This document shows positions 23,101 to 38,100 of a DNA stretch of 64,000 nucleotides, piece by piece. The DNA comes from Branchiostoma floridae. Taxonomy: Eukaryota; Chordata; Leptocardii; Amphioxiformes; Branchiostomatidae. Both the position numbers and the translations under genes were made by a program. A model generated the notes under the pieces. It had not been told where the DNA came from. It was given only the letters and a program-made list of their open reading frames with translations, and made no database searches. The stretch lies in NCBI RefSeq assembly GCF_000003815.2, contig NC_049990.1, forward strand, positions 6,050,635-6,114,634. Direction: 5' to 3'. Within the stretch, counting starts at the first letter, position 1, and every line of letters starts with the position of its first letter.

Positions 23101-26100
23101 GTAGTAAAGTCAGGTGCATTAAACTGATATTTGTTTTTTTAATATCTGTACATTTTGTGTTATGATTGTGGATGTTTGTTTGAGCCTTTATTTATTCATG
23201 TTTCTTTTGATCTGTTATCTATGTATATGCCTGTGCTGTATATGTATGTTTTATTATTGGAACTTCGAACCCTGGAAGACTAGCCCTGAATAGGGCCAAG
23301 GGTATCGCAATAAAGGAATAAAGGACGTCAGAGTTGCCGCCGTGCAAGGGCCTTCAACCACTGAGTTTTGCACATTACTCTGTGGGACCACGTAGCGCAG
23401 TGGCAGTGTGTTCGGCTCAGGACCGAGAGGTCTCGGGTTCGAATCCGGCTGCCGTGCTGCCGATCTTGTGCCCTTGGGAAAGACACTTTACACGACTTTC
23501 CTCCCTTTACTCACTTGAAAGTGAGTACTTAGCTTTGGCTACGGCCGTCCCTCGAATAGGACGTAAAATGGAGGTCCGGTGTCTGGGGAGAGCCATACAC
23601 TAGGCACGTTAAAGAACCCCCACATGTGCGATGGTGCGGTCTGCAATGGTGCAAATTAAAATCCTTCCGTCTAGAATTGGTGATTGTCTACAAATCAACC
23701 AGACTCCAGGAAGAATAGTGACATATCAGTCACTAATGGAGATCTTTATAACCAAACCAAATGAAACCAAACCAACTCTAGGAAGAAGAAGAAGATCTCA
23801 CAATACGAACCTATACGTGGTGTCTGGAAGTAAACCCTCAAGTAGAAAGTCTGTGACAGGTAGTTCCACCGCCACCAGTCTCCCCTCCAAACCGATGTCA
23901 ATGTTATAGCCCAGGATATCTTCCCCATTGCTGCACGGCTCGTCCCACTCCAGGTGCAGGGAGGAGGCAGGGTTCTCCGGGATCTCATCAGCCGCGAGTT
24001 GGAAGGTCGTGACGGCGCTGGGTGAAGACGCCGGCGTTTGACAGGTGGCGACGGGACTGAAGGGCCCCACACCAGCTGAGTTCACTGCCTACAAGGACAG
24101 ATAGCAAAAACAACTTTCAACACAATTTAATTCAGGTCGCAACAGGACCGAAGGGTCCCACACCAGCCGAGTTCACTGCCTACAAGGACAGAAAGCAGAA
24201 AAACACTTTCAATTCTTTTGTGTGAAAGCAACCTGGCAGAAGTACAAAAGGCTAGTACATGTATTCTGAATACTGTCTATTTTATCATACCACTTCTATA
24301 ATACATATCAAACATACATAAGACCGATAATGATGTGTTCCTAACAGACTGACTTATAAAGCCGAGTTCACTGCCTACAAGGACAGAAAGCAGAAGAACT
24401 TTCAGGCTATTTCAATTTTATTGTGAGATCAAACTGGCAGAAGTATATGTATATGTACGCTGAATGCTGTCAATTTTCACAAATATTATTTACAAAATTC
24501 ACAATACTGTACATATCACCTATAAAAATTGAACACTCTCCTCTGGAGTACAAAATGGCTTTAATTACCTCACAACAGATAATCTATACTTAATTTTTTT
24601 CACAGTTAACAGTATGTAAAGACAATGTTAGTCTGGTTGGTTTTAGTCCCTCCGGCATAAATATGCAATATGCAATTTAAAATCCACAATGATATTAAGA
24701 CCAAAGCTTCCTGCAGGTTTGCCTCTTAGCGATGGTCTATGCCAATTTTTTAAAGCAAAATGTAGACTGCTTTGAAGAGATAATATGATTTTAGAATCAA
24801 CTTATTCCTTGTAACATCCTTAAAGTTGCGCTTATGGCCTAGGGAATCAACTAGCAGACACGAGATCGGGAAGCCACAAGTGGGATTCCTGGCTGCAATT
24901 AGGGTCGCGTCCTTCGAAACTTCCTTAACACGACTTTCCTTACTCCACCGAAGATGTAAAAATAGCTACCTGACTTTGATTGGGAAGGTACATGTAAAAG
25001 GCAGCGGAAAGAGAGGTATGGGCTCTGATTCCTGGAAGCACTCTGGGTGGTGTCCTTGCAGTACACCTAACACGACGTTCCTCACTCCATGCCAGGTGTA
25101 AAAATAGCTACCTGACTTTGATTGGGAAGGTTCATGTACATGTCAAAGGCAGCAGAAGGAGACAGGGGCTCTGATTCCTGGAAGCATTCTGGGTGGTGTC
25201 CTTGCAGTACACCTAACACAATATTCCTCACTCCATGCCAGGTGTAAAAATAGGTACCTGACTTTAGTTGGACAGGTATATGTAAAAGGCAGCGGAAGGA
25301 GAGGTATACTGATTCCTGGAAGCATTCTGGGTGGTGTCCTTGCTGTCCTCACTCCATGTCACGTGTAAAAATAGCTACCTGACTTCAGTTGGGGAGGCAA
25401 AAGGCAGTGGGAGGCGAAGTGTGGGTTCCACATGTAGCTGTCTCCCAAAGGCTATAGGACTTTCACCTTAACAGCTACATGCACAGGATATAAAGACTCT
25501 CTCTCCAAAAATATCTCTCCAGTGTCACTGATGAAAGACACGGGATGGTTGTCTGGAATGTCTGACCATTTCCAAAATCATATCCAGTTGCTTGAGTAAC
25601 TGCTTTAAGGTGTACATCATTACCTGGATGTCTAACCTCCATCGACGTATGGGACTTTTTCCTTTATTTTACCAAACATCCTATCATTGGATTGTGTCCA
25701 GAAGTATATTGCAGACTTTACCTGGACTCTAAAGTAGTAGTAAGAGGCAGGGTTGAGCCCCTTGACTTCGTAACTGTTGGCCTGTCCTGCGTAGAGTTGG
25801 GAGAACGTGCCGTCCACGCAGCTCCACTCCAGTCTGTACTCTACCACATCTGCACCGTTCCCCGCTGGTGTCTGCAAAGTACGAGAAAATCAACATGTAT
25901 GAAATCTTGTTTTTTTATTTTTTTATGTATTGGTCTTCACAGCCAGGGGCTAAATTGCAAGGAGCTTACAATAGGCAGGGCTAATCGCAAGGGTCTGGAG
26001 CGAGCTGCCATTCGGCGCCACTCAGGTGACCTCAATACAACAGTAATTGCTCCTAGTGTCTGCAGAGTAGGACCCAACCAACAGGTATGAGATATTGCCC

Positions 26101-29100
26101 TGCTACCTACAGGGTTCTAGCTAGTGCATTTTTGTGTAACAAGTCATCATGCTATTTTTTTCTGCCCACCACACTAAATTGAGCACCCTTACTCTTATAT
26201 CGACCAGTAAAATAGTAGTAGTTTGGTTGTATTTACTTGGCTAATAATGCGACATTAGATGTGAAACATTTTGATATGACCCTCCAAATTGACAAAATAA
26301 ATCCCTCTAATTAAGGTATAAAAGGAACTAAATCCCCCTTTTCACCTTACATTTTCAAAATCTCCACACCCCGAAGGGAAAAGATCTCCCTTCTTTGCCA
26401 TCCTCCCAATTGGTCGCTTTAAGTCTTTACCTAGCCACAACCATTACTCATAGCAAAAATCCTGGCTAGAACCCTGCTATCTACCTGTCTAAGTATCTAG
26501 ACCAGGCACTACATGTAGGTATAACTAGGTAGGAGGGGAATGGGGGACTTCTCTGTACTAAGTTCAGTGTTAAATCCAGTCTGTAGCACAGTAGAAATAC
26601 ATTGGAAAGACATATTTGTGGTGAAATGTATTTACTATCATGGAAAGGTCACCATAAAAGACCATGTCGCAAAGATTTAAAGATTTACAGTGGCAAACCC
26701 TTACCTGCCAGCTGACCAGTGCAGCTGTGGGCGCCTTACAGGTAAGTACCGGCTCCGCAGGTGCGTCAGGTGGGCCTGCACCTGTCGTGAAGACGGATGG
26801 CTCAGACACAGGCCCTCCCTGTAAAAAAAAAAAAACAATTTTGAAATTTGTTCACTCTCTGATTAGCTTTTTAGATATATAGTGTCATACTGATATTACT
26901 GTATTAAGCAAATACTATTTTAAATGTATTTTATTGCAATACTGTTTTAATTTGTCTGTATGCAACGATTCTTGAGCACCTTGTTATTGCAATAATTTAC
27001 AATCTTCGATTTTAACAGCCGCTTTAAAGAATTTCTGAGAAAGAACACAACAAAGTTGATCATTATAGCCAAACCTGTGCACTTCTACATAAGGACCACT
27101 TGGACAAAGTGACCACATTTTGTTGAGGCTTAGACATTGACACAAGCATTTGTCCACATAGACCATTTTATCAATCATTTGAGTGTATTTTGGACTGCAT
27201 TTATTCAGCAAGGAAAACCAAAGACTCTTGACAGTCAGATTTGCCCCTGACTTACCCCCACTCTGTTAAAGGCTTTCAGCCAAAATGCATATGTCCTCCC
27301 CGGCATGATTTTTCCCATTGACACAAGCATCTGTCCACATAAACCATTTTATCGGTCATCTGAGTGGTCTTTTTGGATATTTTGGACTGCATTATTAACC
27401 AAGGAAAAAAGGCCCTACACAGTCGGATTTACATTTTTTTGTACCCCTGACTTACCCCCACTCTGTTGAAGGCTTTCACCCTAAATGCGTATGTCCTCCC
27501 CGGGAGCAGGTTGATGATGGTACACTCCATCTCTGGCCCCTTGTACACATCCAGGGATGTGCAGTCGTCCATCTCCATATCCACCAGGTACTCGGTGGGT
27601 GGGCAGCCACCATCGTAATCCGGGGGTGCTGGAAAAAATAAATGTATTCAAGTGTCCGAATTACAAAAATGTTATGTAATGCAATGATAGGGTTTCTCAC
27701 TACTTCCTGTGATCATAGTCTTTCATTTTCTTCGAATCATGACCACCTTGCACAACAGGGTGTCTAAAATTATTCACAGATACCAAAAACTTATGGCTTA
27801 GAGAGAAAGAAAGAAATTTTCAAATTTGCACAAGTGGACATTTTCATATGACCCCTGACATTAGCACTGATTTCGTATGAAACAACACTAACCACCCCCC
27901 TCCTCTACCCTTCATGAGCGATTCATGTATGGTTTCCAAGTCACATTGTAGTCTAATACAATTATGGACAAGGGGTGCTTGAGTACCCTATACATGTAGC
28001 TCTGTTTATACAGTCCCACGTAGGGCTGGGTACTGGTACAGAAAATTCAGGTCCAGGTCCGGTTCAGGTCCAGAGGATTAGGTCCAGGTCCGGACCTGAA
28101 CCTGGACCTGATGCAGTATGACTCATACCAATGGTCCATTTCACTACAAAGAAATCTGTTTGGTGGAGAATTAGACTTACACTGGCGTTTTAAAATCCTT
28201 CAACGCTAACTGCACCTGTACGATTGGCTGTAAAACTTGGTAGAAATTACTATAAACTCTACTCTACTTCACTCTTGTTATTCTCTTCCACCTGCAAGCG
28301 CCAAAACGTGTGAATGCCTGATGAAATAATCTGTTAATTTTCTAATCGGTCCAACATCCGGTCCACCTAATTTTTTCAGGTCTGGTTTTTCTGGACCGGT
28401 CCAATGAGGAAAACCGGTTTTGTACCGGTACGCTGTACCGATACCCAGCCCTAGTCCCACGTCTACCACAAGTCGTGCTCCAAGTCGACTTGATAAACAC
28501 TTACAAGTGTGAGCCTGCTTGTATGTAAACCCAGCCATTGACTACTACATGTACAAATAGGAGAATGAAGACATGCTTACCCCACTTAATTTGTAGAGAG
28601 TTAGCCTTTGGTTTTCCGCAGAGCTTGGGCGGATGGCACTGGCCCGGTATGACTGGCAATGTAGTGATGCTGTATGACTCTGAATACTGAAAGGCAACAC
28701 AAGTACAACATAAAAACAATGCATTGAATGCCTATTGCATTAGGGGAGTGGGGCTACATTGCAATTATTAAGTTTGTATACACATGAATATCAAAATACA
28801 AATTCAATACATGAACGGTTATCATTTAAACCAAGAGGTCATGCTTTTGGTTAAGAGTTTGTGTGTGTGTGTGCATATGTCTTGATGAGTCCATTTGTGT
28901 GTTGGAAATTACAGTTCAGACTCTTTTCCCGCACCCCTTGCTTAATTCACACCGACGTTTCGATGACCATCTGTCACCATCCTCGGGGTAATTCTGACTA
29001 GTTTACATGGTACTCCAGCACCAGGCTTTTTACAGTGGTGTACCAACCTGATGAAACTATTCAATAACAGTTCAACCTTGTTTCAAAACTATTTATACAA

Positions 29101-32100
29101 AAGCCCTGCACTGTACACGTACCTGACTTTGACCCCCGGCGCCCACACATGCCACCCTCAGTTTGTACGTCCCTCCTGGCACAAGGTTGTCACAGGTGTG
29201 CTCCAGGGCCGTACCAGTGTAGACCACCTCATATGGACCATCTGTAAGAGTCAACATTAAGGTCTCATTCAAGACTACAAAGTACGTATATCCAACTAGT
29301 TCTCCTTTGCATATCAAGTCACAGCTAGAATATATAAAAACTATCTCCAACAAGATTTTTCCAGTGTCACTGACGAAAGACACCCGACGGCTGTCTGAAA
29401 CGTCTGACCATATGGCGTATCTTATTACCTGGATGTCTAACCTTCATCAACGTACGAATACATTTTTTTTTTCTACCATTGCAGCAAAGGCAAGAATGTC
29501 AGTGAAGACCATCTCATATGGGCCATCTATAAGAGTTGTCAACATTAGGGTCTTATTCAAGACTTTAACTTCTTCCGAACTTTGGTACAAATCTTTGAAA
29601 TCTTCGCAATGGAAAAATATTTGCCTTCTGTGGGCCCATAACTTAAATCCTTTAAACTGGATGGACTAGCCATGAGAAGTAATGATCTGCCAGAGCATCC
29701 AAAAGAAACTAGTGACTGCAAGACATGGAAAATGTTGTAGTAGGTCTATCAAGACGAAAATAGCCAAAGAAAAACTAAAATTACGAACCTATATTACATA
29801 AGAAGTTCAATGGTTCATGTACTATCAACACATAAAATTATACTGTCTGTGCCTGAATTACTGAACCTACAGGAAATGTATATAATTATTAATTCTATAT
29901 CAAGCACATTGACCTTACGTTACATACACATTAATGATTAGGTATTGACAACAAAATCTACTGGTACGCGCACAAATTGAATCTCCATGGCATTTACCCA
30001 CTCCTCACAAAAGGCATTTCTGCCCTGCTAGCGTATACCCACGCCACTTAAAACCAAGGACTGCCGACAATTACCTTACACTTACAAAGAAGATTTCACC
30101 ACTGTGACATTTTACATCAGTAGGGTTGGCTAAAAGGGAGTTATTTACAGCATGTAACACTCCTTGATGCGCCCTTTAGGGTACACCCTCAGAGTAATTC
30201 CAAAAATTTACCTTCAAAATTTCACAATTCAATTTTCCATTACCCTGCCAATGCTGCAAGTCGAGGTATAAAGTTTAGAATTTAAAGCTCTGACTTCCAA
30301 CAGAAGTAAAGCTAGTTGGCCTTGCTGTTTCATGTGAAGCATTGATGTAAATGAACCTTAAGGCTTGTGATATCTACATAGCCTTCAACCAGACAAAGCT
30401 TCAAGCAACAAGTTGAAAAATCAAAGCCTGGACTTTCATACCCTACTTTACATATGCATGACAGAAACCAGGTTCTATGGCTAAACATGGTACATGTAAT
30501 GCTACATAGCATCTCCCGCTTCTGCTTTGACTGAAATTATAACATCCTTACTACAATTATATCCGCCCCCTCCTCAGACACCTGAACCCAGTGGATGTAG
30601 CCTTCATCAAAGAAAGCACACATCTTTTCGGCCCTTTCTAAGAGGATATCAAGAGCCAAAAGGCCGGATAGAAGTCCGTCGGTATCATCAGCTAAATAGC
30701 GTCTAACATATACTATATACACATGTATATCATAGTGCCTTTCAGACAAAAACACTTCAATAAACGATGTTAAAGGTTGAGTGAAAGGTCGAGAGAGACA
30801 AACCTTTTCCAGACGCCATCTCTAGTAAGTATTTACTGATGTCTGTTCCTCCAGTATCTCGAGGTGGATCTGAGGAAAAGGAAGGAAAAAACCTATCATG
30901 AACAAACAGAATTTCATGTTCTCTTCACAAGTAGATGTACATTATGGATTTCATTCAATAAGATGCTAACATTAGAAATTTTTACAAACAGAATGTAAAT
31001 ATACCTGTATATCTACGTGATTGTGTATTAATATTACTGCATAGTTTGACATTTTCGCCAAAAGGTTTTGATTAAATGCAGCAACTGCTTGAAATAATGC
31101 AAAACATTTGATTTCAATAATTATATACTTTATGTCCCCTTTCTTTTAAACAATACTAAATCATGGAGAGCGCAGTTGATCTATATCCCACATGGAACAC
31201 AATTTCTCTCTTCAATTTAGAAAAACGTGAACCAGCAAATTTAATAACGAAAAATTTCAAATTAGACTGGTGAAGCATCTTTTTGCGCCAGCTTTCATTT
31301 ATTACTGAAAATACAATTAAGGCACGATCTAGACACAGTTTTTCACGATATCTACGAGCCGACAACCTCTCGCCGACAGCTTTTTTTCAGCCCCCTACGC
31401 TCTAGATCCCTCCCGACATCTCTGCTGATATCAGTAAAAACTGTGTCTACATTGGGCCTAAGTCTCCAGGCTACTTTCCATTCAGATCGAGAGGAAAGAG
31501 GTAAGATATAGCAAAGATACAAAGTACATGATTCTCCTAATAAATCCATAATCATGTTGTCCTAATTAAATCATTGAAATTTCTTGAGGAGTCACGAGGG
31601 AAGAGGTACGGGTCATACAAACTATACCAAAGATACAAATTACATGATTCTCCAAATAAATCCATTAACTGTTGTCCTACTAAATCCATTAAAATCTCCC
31701 CAGGAAGCTTGTGAAATCTCCAATCTGCGCTAATTAACTGCACGGGCCCCGCTATGCATAAGCGCCGAAGAGTATCTCGAGCGCCTTGATGGTATGGTAC
31801 CCAGGCTAGAAGAAGTCTCACCCCAGGAGATCTTGAAGTGCTGTGCATGCAAGCGGCCTTTGAGCTGTGGTCTGGAAGGCACTCCTGGCTTTTCCGGATT
31901 GGTGCAGAACGTCACTTTCTCGCTCCAGCCGCTTCGCCCCTCCGAATTGCTGGCAAACAACTGAGAGAGGAGGAAGAAACCACAACACAATTAAAAAATG
32001 TGTTCATCATAGTATATCGTACAAAATCATATTCAGTTGCTTGAGTAACTGCTTTTTGGCCCTCCAAATTGTTGCTACACAACGAAGAGAGCAGGAGGGG

Positions 32101-35100
32101 GAGGAATAATAAGGTAAAGAAACTGCTGAAGTGTTAGAAATTCCACCGGTAACTGTACTTGAGGCACCAATTAGGAAGAGTATTCATGTCTATCAAAACA
32201 TAAGTGAAGCAATCAGAAAAGCTGAGGATGCCACAAACTTCTCACTCCAGCCACTTCGGCCCTCCGAATTGCTGGCACACAACTGAGAGAGCGGGAGGGA
32301 GAAGAGTTTTAAGTTAGAATTGCCTGTACATCTGTAACAGCATTGCTTATGGGTGGCACCCATCTCCATTTCTGTAACCCGTGGGCCACACATATGTACT
32401 AGCCACTATAGCAGGAGGCTAGTCCGCTGGTAGTGATGTGTGTTTAACTCACATACTCTTCCTCATTAGTGCTGAGTGCTAAGCAGAGAAAGCAGTATGT
32501 ACTATTTTTAAAGTCTTTGATATGACTGGGCCGGGAATCAAATTCACGACCTAAAGCCAAATGCAAGGCAAACACTCTACCCACTCCACCATTGCACCAC
32601 TTCATTATCTATCCATGAGGGGGAAGATGCCACAACACCATTCATACAAAGGTAACTAATAGAATATACACCATGAGATTTTTGCAATTTTTTTTGTTTT
32701 TTAAGTTAGCAGTTTCCACAACTCAGCAGTGAACATATATTGTATAATACTTTTTTTATTGTGTTTGAGCTATAGCATACTAGTACAATCAGCATCTTAA
32801 ACTTTATCAATGATATCTTTGTTATTACTAAGTCTTCATCAAATGTATCACACATAATACTTAAATGTATCTTTATTCTTTACTGGAATTGTGTTTCATT
32901 GGAAAGTATATCTACTGTCCTTCAAAATTGGTCACAATTCTATAATGAACACCAGTGTTAACTATGCATGTTCCCCTGATGACCCTGTCTGACGTCAGCA
33001 GGGGAATTCGGACACTTCCATATCCGGACTATTCATAACCATCGACCAATATACATGAATGTATAAAGAAAAAGAAGTTTCATACCCCATGAACAACCCA
33101 TGGCTTACAAATGTAGGTCACATTTCCAAACCGGGGCCCGACCGGGATGTTTTAAGAAACGAATAATGACAATGTATACTTAGAATATTCACAAATCATG
33201 CCCATGAATCTTATTTTGACATTGTGTGTGTTTGGATGCATTTTATATCATTCTTTTCTCTGCTGAAAGCCGCCCAGCCAGGCCCCGGTTTGGAAATGTG
33301 ACCTAAGCCTAACAATTCATACTGTATCTTTCTAACTATACTGTATTTCTCTAACCATATCTCATACGTCTACATGTACACGAGTACAACATACATTTTT
33401 ACAAGCACAAATGTACGACAGAACACAAATACACAAAGATTTGTGACATCAGCATGTAATCTGGTCTGCCATTACAGAAAAAATATGAGCCTTACCCTGA
33501 AGTGGTAGGAACTGTTCCTTCTCAGTCTTTTATGTGTGTAGGTGAGGTCATCTCCATTGTAAACTGGTTGGAAACCATAGCCCTGTACAACAGTAAAAGC
33601 AAGCAAGCAAGATTTTAATATTAAACTCATAGTATGCTTAGCCTAGTATACTGACCTTCCACCTACTCCAATCTTTTAAGTATGCTATTGCTATATGGTA
33701 TAGATCAATTTCTTCCATATTTGTACTTACATGACATTTTATAGTTATTGATTACATATTTTATTGCATTATATTGTATTGTTTCTTGTTATGAATTCTT
33801 TGTATTTTTGTCTGCATTTTTGTAGGTTCTGCCGCTACCAGCCCAAAGCTGCCTAGGCAGACCCTTGTAATGACTTGTCTCATCGTCAATAAAGTCAAAG
33901 TCAAAGTCATGCAGGTTTGACAAGAGAATCCTTTCTTGCCCTGTACAGCCGGGATTTGAACCAGTCAGCTTGTGACAAGGCTTCAACTTGAAATAACAAG
34001 TTAACTGTTTATTGTAAATACATGCCCGTGGGCTAAATTGCAAGTACACGTACAAACAAAATGTCACATACATGTATTAATCAATAATGGAAAATATAAC
34101 GGTATTCAGGACTACAACTGATGCTATACTACATTCTGAAATATTCACGGTGCTCGTTTTGTTGGGTTTGACGTAAAACCTATATTTGCTTTGGTGGGTT
34201 CATTGACACTTTAAGCATTGAAACAATCAAGCATACGCAGAAAGAATTTTACAACCTACTATGCCTGTACCCGGACAAAGCCTCAAGCAACAAAATCTAC
34301 AAATCAAAGCTCTGACTTCAATTTCAAACAGAGGTAGAAGCTAGCTGTTCTTGCAAGGTCAGTGACACTTATTGCAAATTGCAATGATTCAAATGAAGAA
34401 CAAGGCTCATATCGTAACACTTAAAACACAAGTAAAATCTACGTGTTGTTGCTTTTGCGGCTTTAGTGTCACTTGTTGCAATGATTCAAATGAAGCACAT
34501 TTAAGTCTAACAAATTTACACTCCACTTTGCCTGTACAAGGACAAAGTCAACAAATTAAAGACCTCACTTCAAACGAAAGTAAAATCTAAGTGACACTCA
34601 ATGACAATTAATTTCAGCAATCATTTGTAGCATTAATGCAAATTAAGCCAAAGGCTCGTAGCTCTCAAAATTTACCACCCATGTTCACTTTTTTTTTTTA
34701 CTCTTCGAGCAAAATGTCAACAACTCTGAATTCAAACAGAAGTTAAACAACAATTTGCCTCTGATATTCTGTGACATTTGTAGAATTAACACAAGGGAAC
34801 CTCAACACTTGTACCAATTTATGTTATGACGCCAGTAGAGCAAGCTTTGAACTAGTGATTTCCACAAGCACGAGGCTGTCAACGTGGTTGACCTACACTT
34901 CAGGTACATGGACACAGGTTTTGACTATGCCACCGTGAGAAGAGTAAAATGACGCTACATACACGTACATGTATGTATGAACCAGGGCTCTAGCCAGCTC
35001 GACATTTTTTTCCGTCAGCCAATTCCCATTGTCGCTAAAACACTATTCCAGGAGTTAGAGAGACTGAACTGAGACCTTGAAAAACGGGTTTTGATGAGAT

Positions 35101-38100
35101 TATTGTATGCGAAAGGGCACCGACACACATTGTCAACAATCATAACAATAGCAAAACAAACAGTGTGTGGCTTTTATGGCCGTGGACGGCGTCCCCAAGC
35201 AGCCTGTAGCTTCCACCAAGGAGCTTTTATCAGATTTTTGTCCGTCAAAGTTGACGGATTGGTTTGAAAATTTTTCCGTCACACACAGCAAAATTCCGTC
35301 AATTGACGGAAAAACGGACGCTGGCTAGAGCCCTGGTATGAACTGTCTTTCATAGATGCAAGTACTGGTTTGTGAAAGGAAAAAAGAAGTTTTCTTTCTT
35401 AAAGAGTAAATTGAACGCTGCCTTGGAAACAGACTGTGTTCCCCCCATTTTTCTTTGGGGGGTGCTCGTTACTGAAACACGAATTGTAATTGTCATTGAC
35501 CTGCCAGTAGCAATATTTTGTTTTAGGTGTTTCGTATATGGCGTTATGTATTCGTAATTGTTTATTAATGTATATACATATATTTCTGTAGTCACCATGT
35601 ACAAGTTGTAAAATCAGTGATATTCAGTTTGTTTTTTACTGACTGCGATGCTGATTGTTTTTCTGAATAAACGAATATGAATGGTCCTCGCTAAATTGTT
35701 ACTGGGTGTGGTTTAGTGTACGGTTTTAGGCCCAACCTAGATACAGTATTTTCCAACATCTAGACACAAGAACAGGACATAGTGCGGAGATGTCAATAAA
35801 CAAACAAACAAACAAACAACCTTGTGGTACGCATAACAGTTCTCAACAGTGGAACATGTAGTGAGAGTTCATTAGATTAGATTATATACAAATGTACTCT
35901 TGTTATATATAATTTACCACCCATGTTCCCTTCTCTCTTCTAGTAAAATGTCAACAACTCTGAATTCAAACAGAAGTTAAACAACATTTTGCCTCTGATA
36001 TTCAGTGACATTTGTGGTATTAACACAAAAGGAGCTCAACAGATGTACCAATTTATGTTATGCCTACAGTAGACCCAGCATTAAACCAGTGATTTACACA
36101 AGCACGAGGCTGTCAACGTGGTTGACCTACACTTCAGGTACATGGACACAGGTTTTGACTATGCTGCAGTGAGAAGCTTAAGATGATGCTACATAAAAGT
36201 TTATCTAGTTGAAATGCAAGTATTGGTTTGTGACAGGAAAAAAATTAGTTTTTTTATTCTTAAAGAGTAAATTGAATGCTGCCTTGGAAACAGACTGTAA
36301 GACAGTGTTCCCAAAAATTTGGGGGTGACACCCACATATACAGGGTAGAGGCATTTGTTTTAGGCCCAATTTAGATACAGTTTTTCCCGACATTTAGACA
36401 CAAGAACAGGACGTAGCGCGGAGATTTTTATTAACAAAAAAACAAACAAACAACCTTGTGGTATGCAGAACTGAGTTCTCAATGTTGGAACATGAAGTAT
36501 AAAAGCAATAATAATGAGTTTCTGAACAATTTTAAGTATAATCCATGCTTCCTAAAATCAGGTGCAGGTACAAGTTGTCATAATTTACAATGTTACCTGC
36601 ACCAGCGCAGGTATTCAGAAACAAGTATTTCAAGCCCTGTACTGTATACAACATATCTTTACCGTGTCTTCGTCTTCCATCTCCAGGGTGAATGCCTCCA
36701 CATCTGCCCCGGCCGGTTTGGTCCAGTGGAGTTGAAGCGACGTCGTCGTAGCTCGTACCAACTTGGGCGGCTCCGGGGTGGGAGGGGGGCTCCCAGAGGT
36801 GTGACAGTATACCTCTGGGCTGAAATCACTGGATGGGAAGAAAAAAAAATTAACACCATTACAAAAACTTTGACAATGTCCAATAATATTCACAGTATAC
36901 CTCTGGACTGAAATCACTAGATGGGAAGAAAAATGAAGATTTAGAAGCACAGATAGAAAAATAACATCATTACAAAAATGTTGCTAATGTTCAATAACAT
37001 TGCATAACCAGAGTGATGAAAAGAAGGCGAGATCTTATACAACGGTACTGTAAGTAGGAGAAAGAGCAACTAGAAGTCTCAAGAGGGATGAAATGAATTC
37101 TTAATCACCTCTTCCCCACTTCATTCTGAGCAGCTAGCCTGAAGGTGTAGCAGGTGGAATGTGTCAGCTTGGTAGCCTTGTATATCTTCTGTGGTCCACT
37201 GTACACTTCACGGAACCCGTTCCCCTTCTTTCCCTGTGGAAGAAAAGCGGTATGAAGTTGACTTATCCATACAGGGCTCGAAATACTGGGTGCATGCGCA
37301 CCCAGGTGCACCCAAAATTAAAGCTGTGCACCCAATTATTTTCTGTGGTTGCACAAGTTGCACCCAAATATCTACATAGGCTTATGTATGTAAAGATATC
37401 AGAGTATACTAGTATACATCATATTCTTGACATCTAAGTGTTAGAAAGATAATGAAAATGTCTGCCCTGGTACTTGTTTAAGAATTTGACAGTTTGTCAC
37501 TAAGTTTTATTATTAGGTAGTTCTGACATTCTACTTAAATTCAGGTTGGGCACATTTTGGTGCACCCAATTTAAAAAAAAAAAAAAAGGAATTTTGAGCC
37601 CTGCCATATATGCAAGGCATAAGATATAGGAGGATTGTGTTACACAACCAAGCATGTTCAACATCTTCAGATGATATTCATCACATAAGCATGGAGGAGT
37701 ATCAGGGCATATGACGTTAGGGAAGCAATCAGGAAGCAAACGATGTCATGAATTAAACTGTAGAAGCAGGAAAATTTTCTTTTTAAAGATTTTGCCCTTT
37801 TTGTCAGGACTGTCCAAAGTGAATGTCTGAAATGTTAATGATTAAAATCATGTAAATACAATATATACATGTCTGTTGTCTTCAAGTTCAACAACAGTCA
37901 ACACCAAATTTTACTACATTTTATATCTACTGACATACATAGGAAACTGCTGTTAGAAATTCCACTAACGAATAACACTTGAGGTACCAATTAGGAAGAG
38001 TATGGGTAATATTAGAAAATAAGTGAAGCAATCAGAAAAGCTGAGGATGCCACAAAATGAATAATTCAGGGTTTAAATCATACAAACAGGAAGATTCCAG

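Noticed and set aside
23384-23460. tRNA gene on +
   Set aside because: A and B boxes are good, but the acceptor stem does not close and a typical SINE tail follows, so it is a SINE head.
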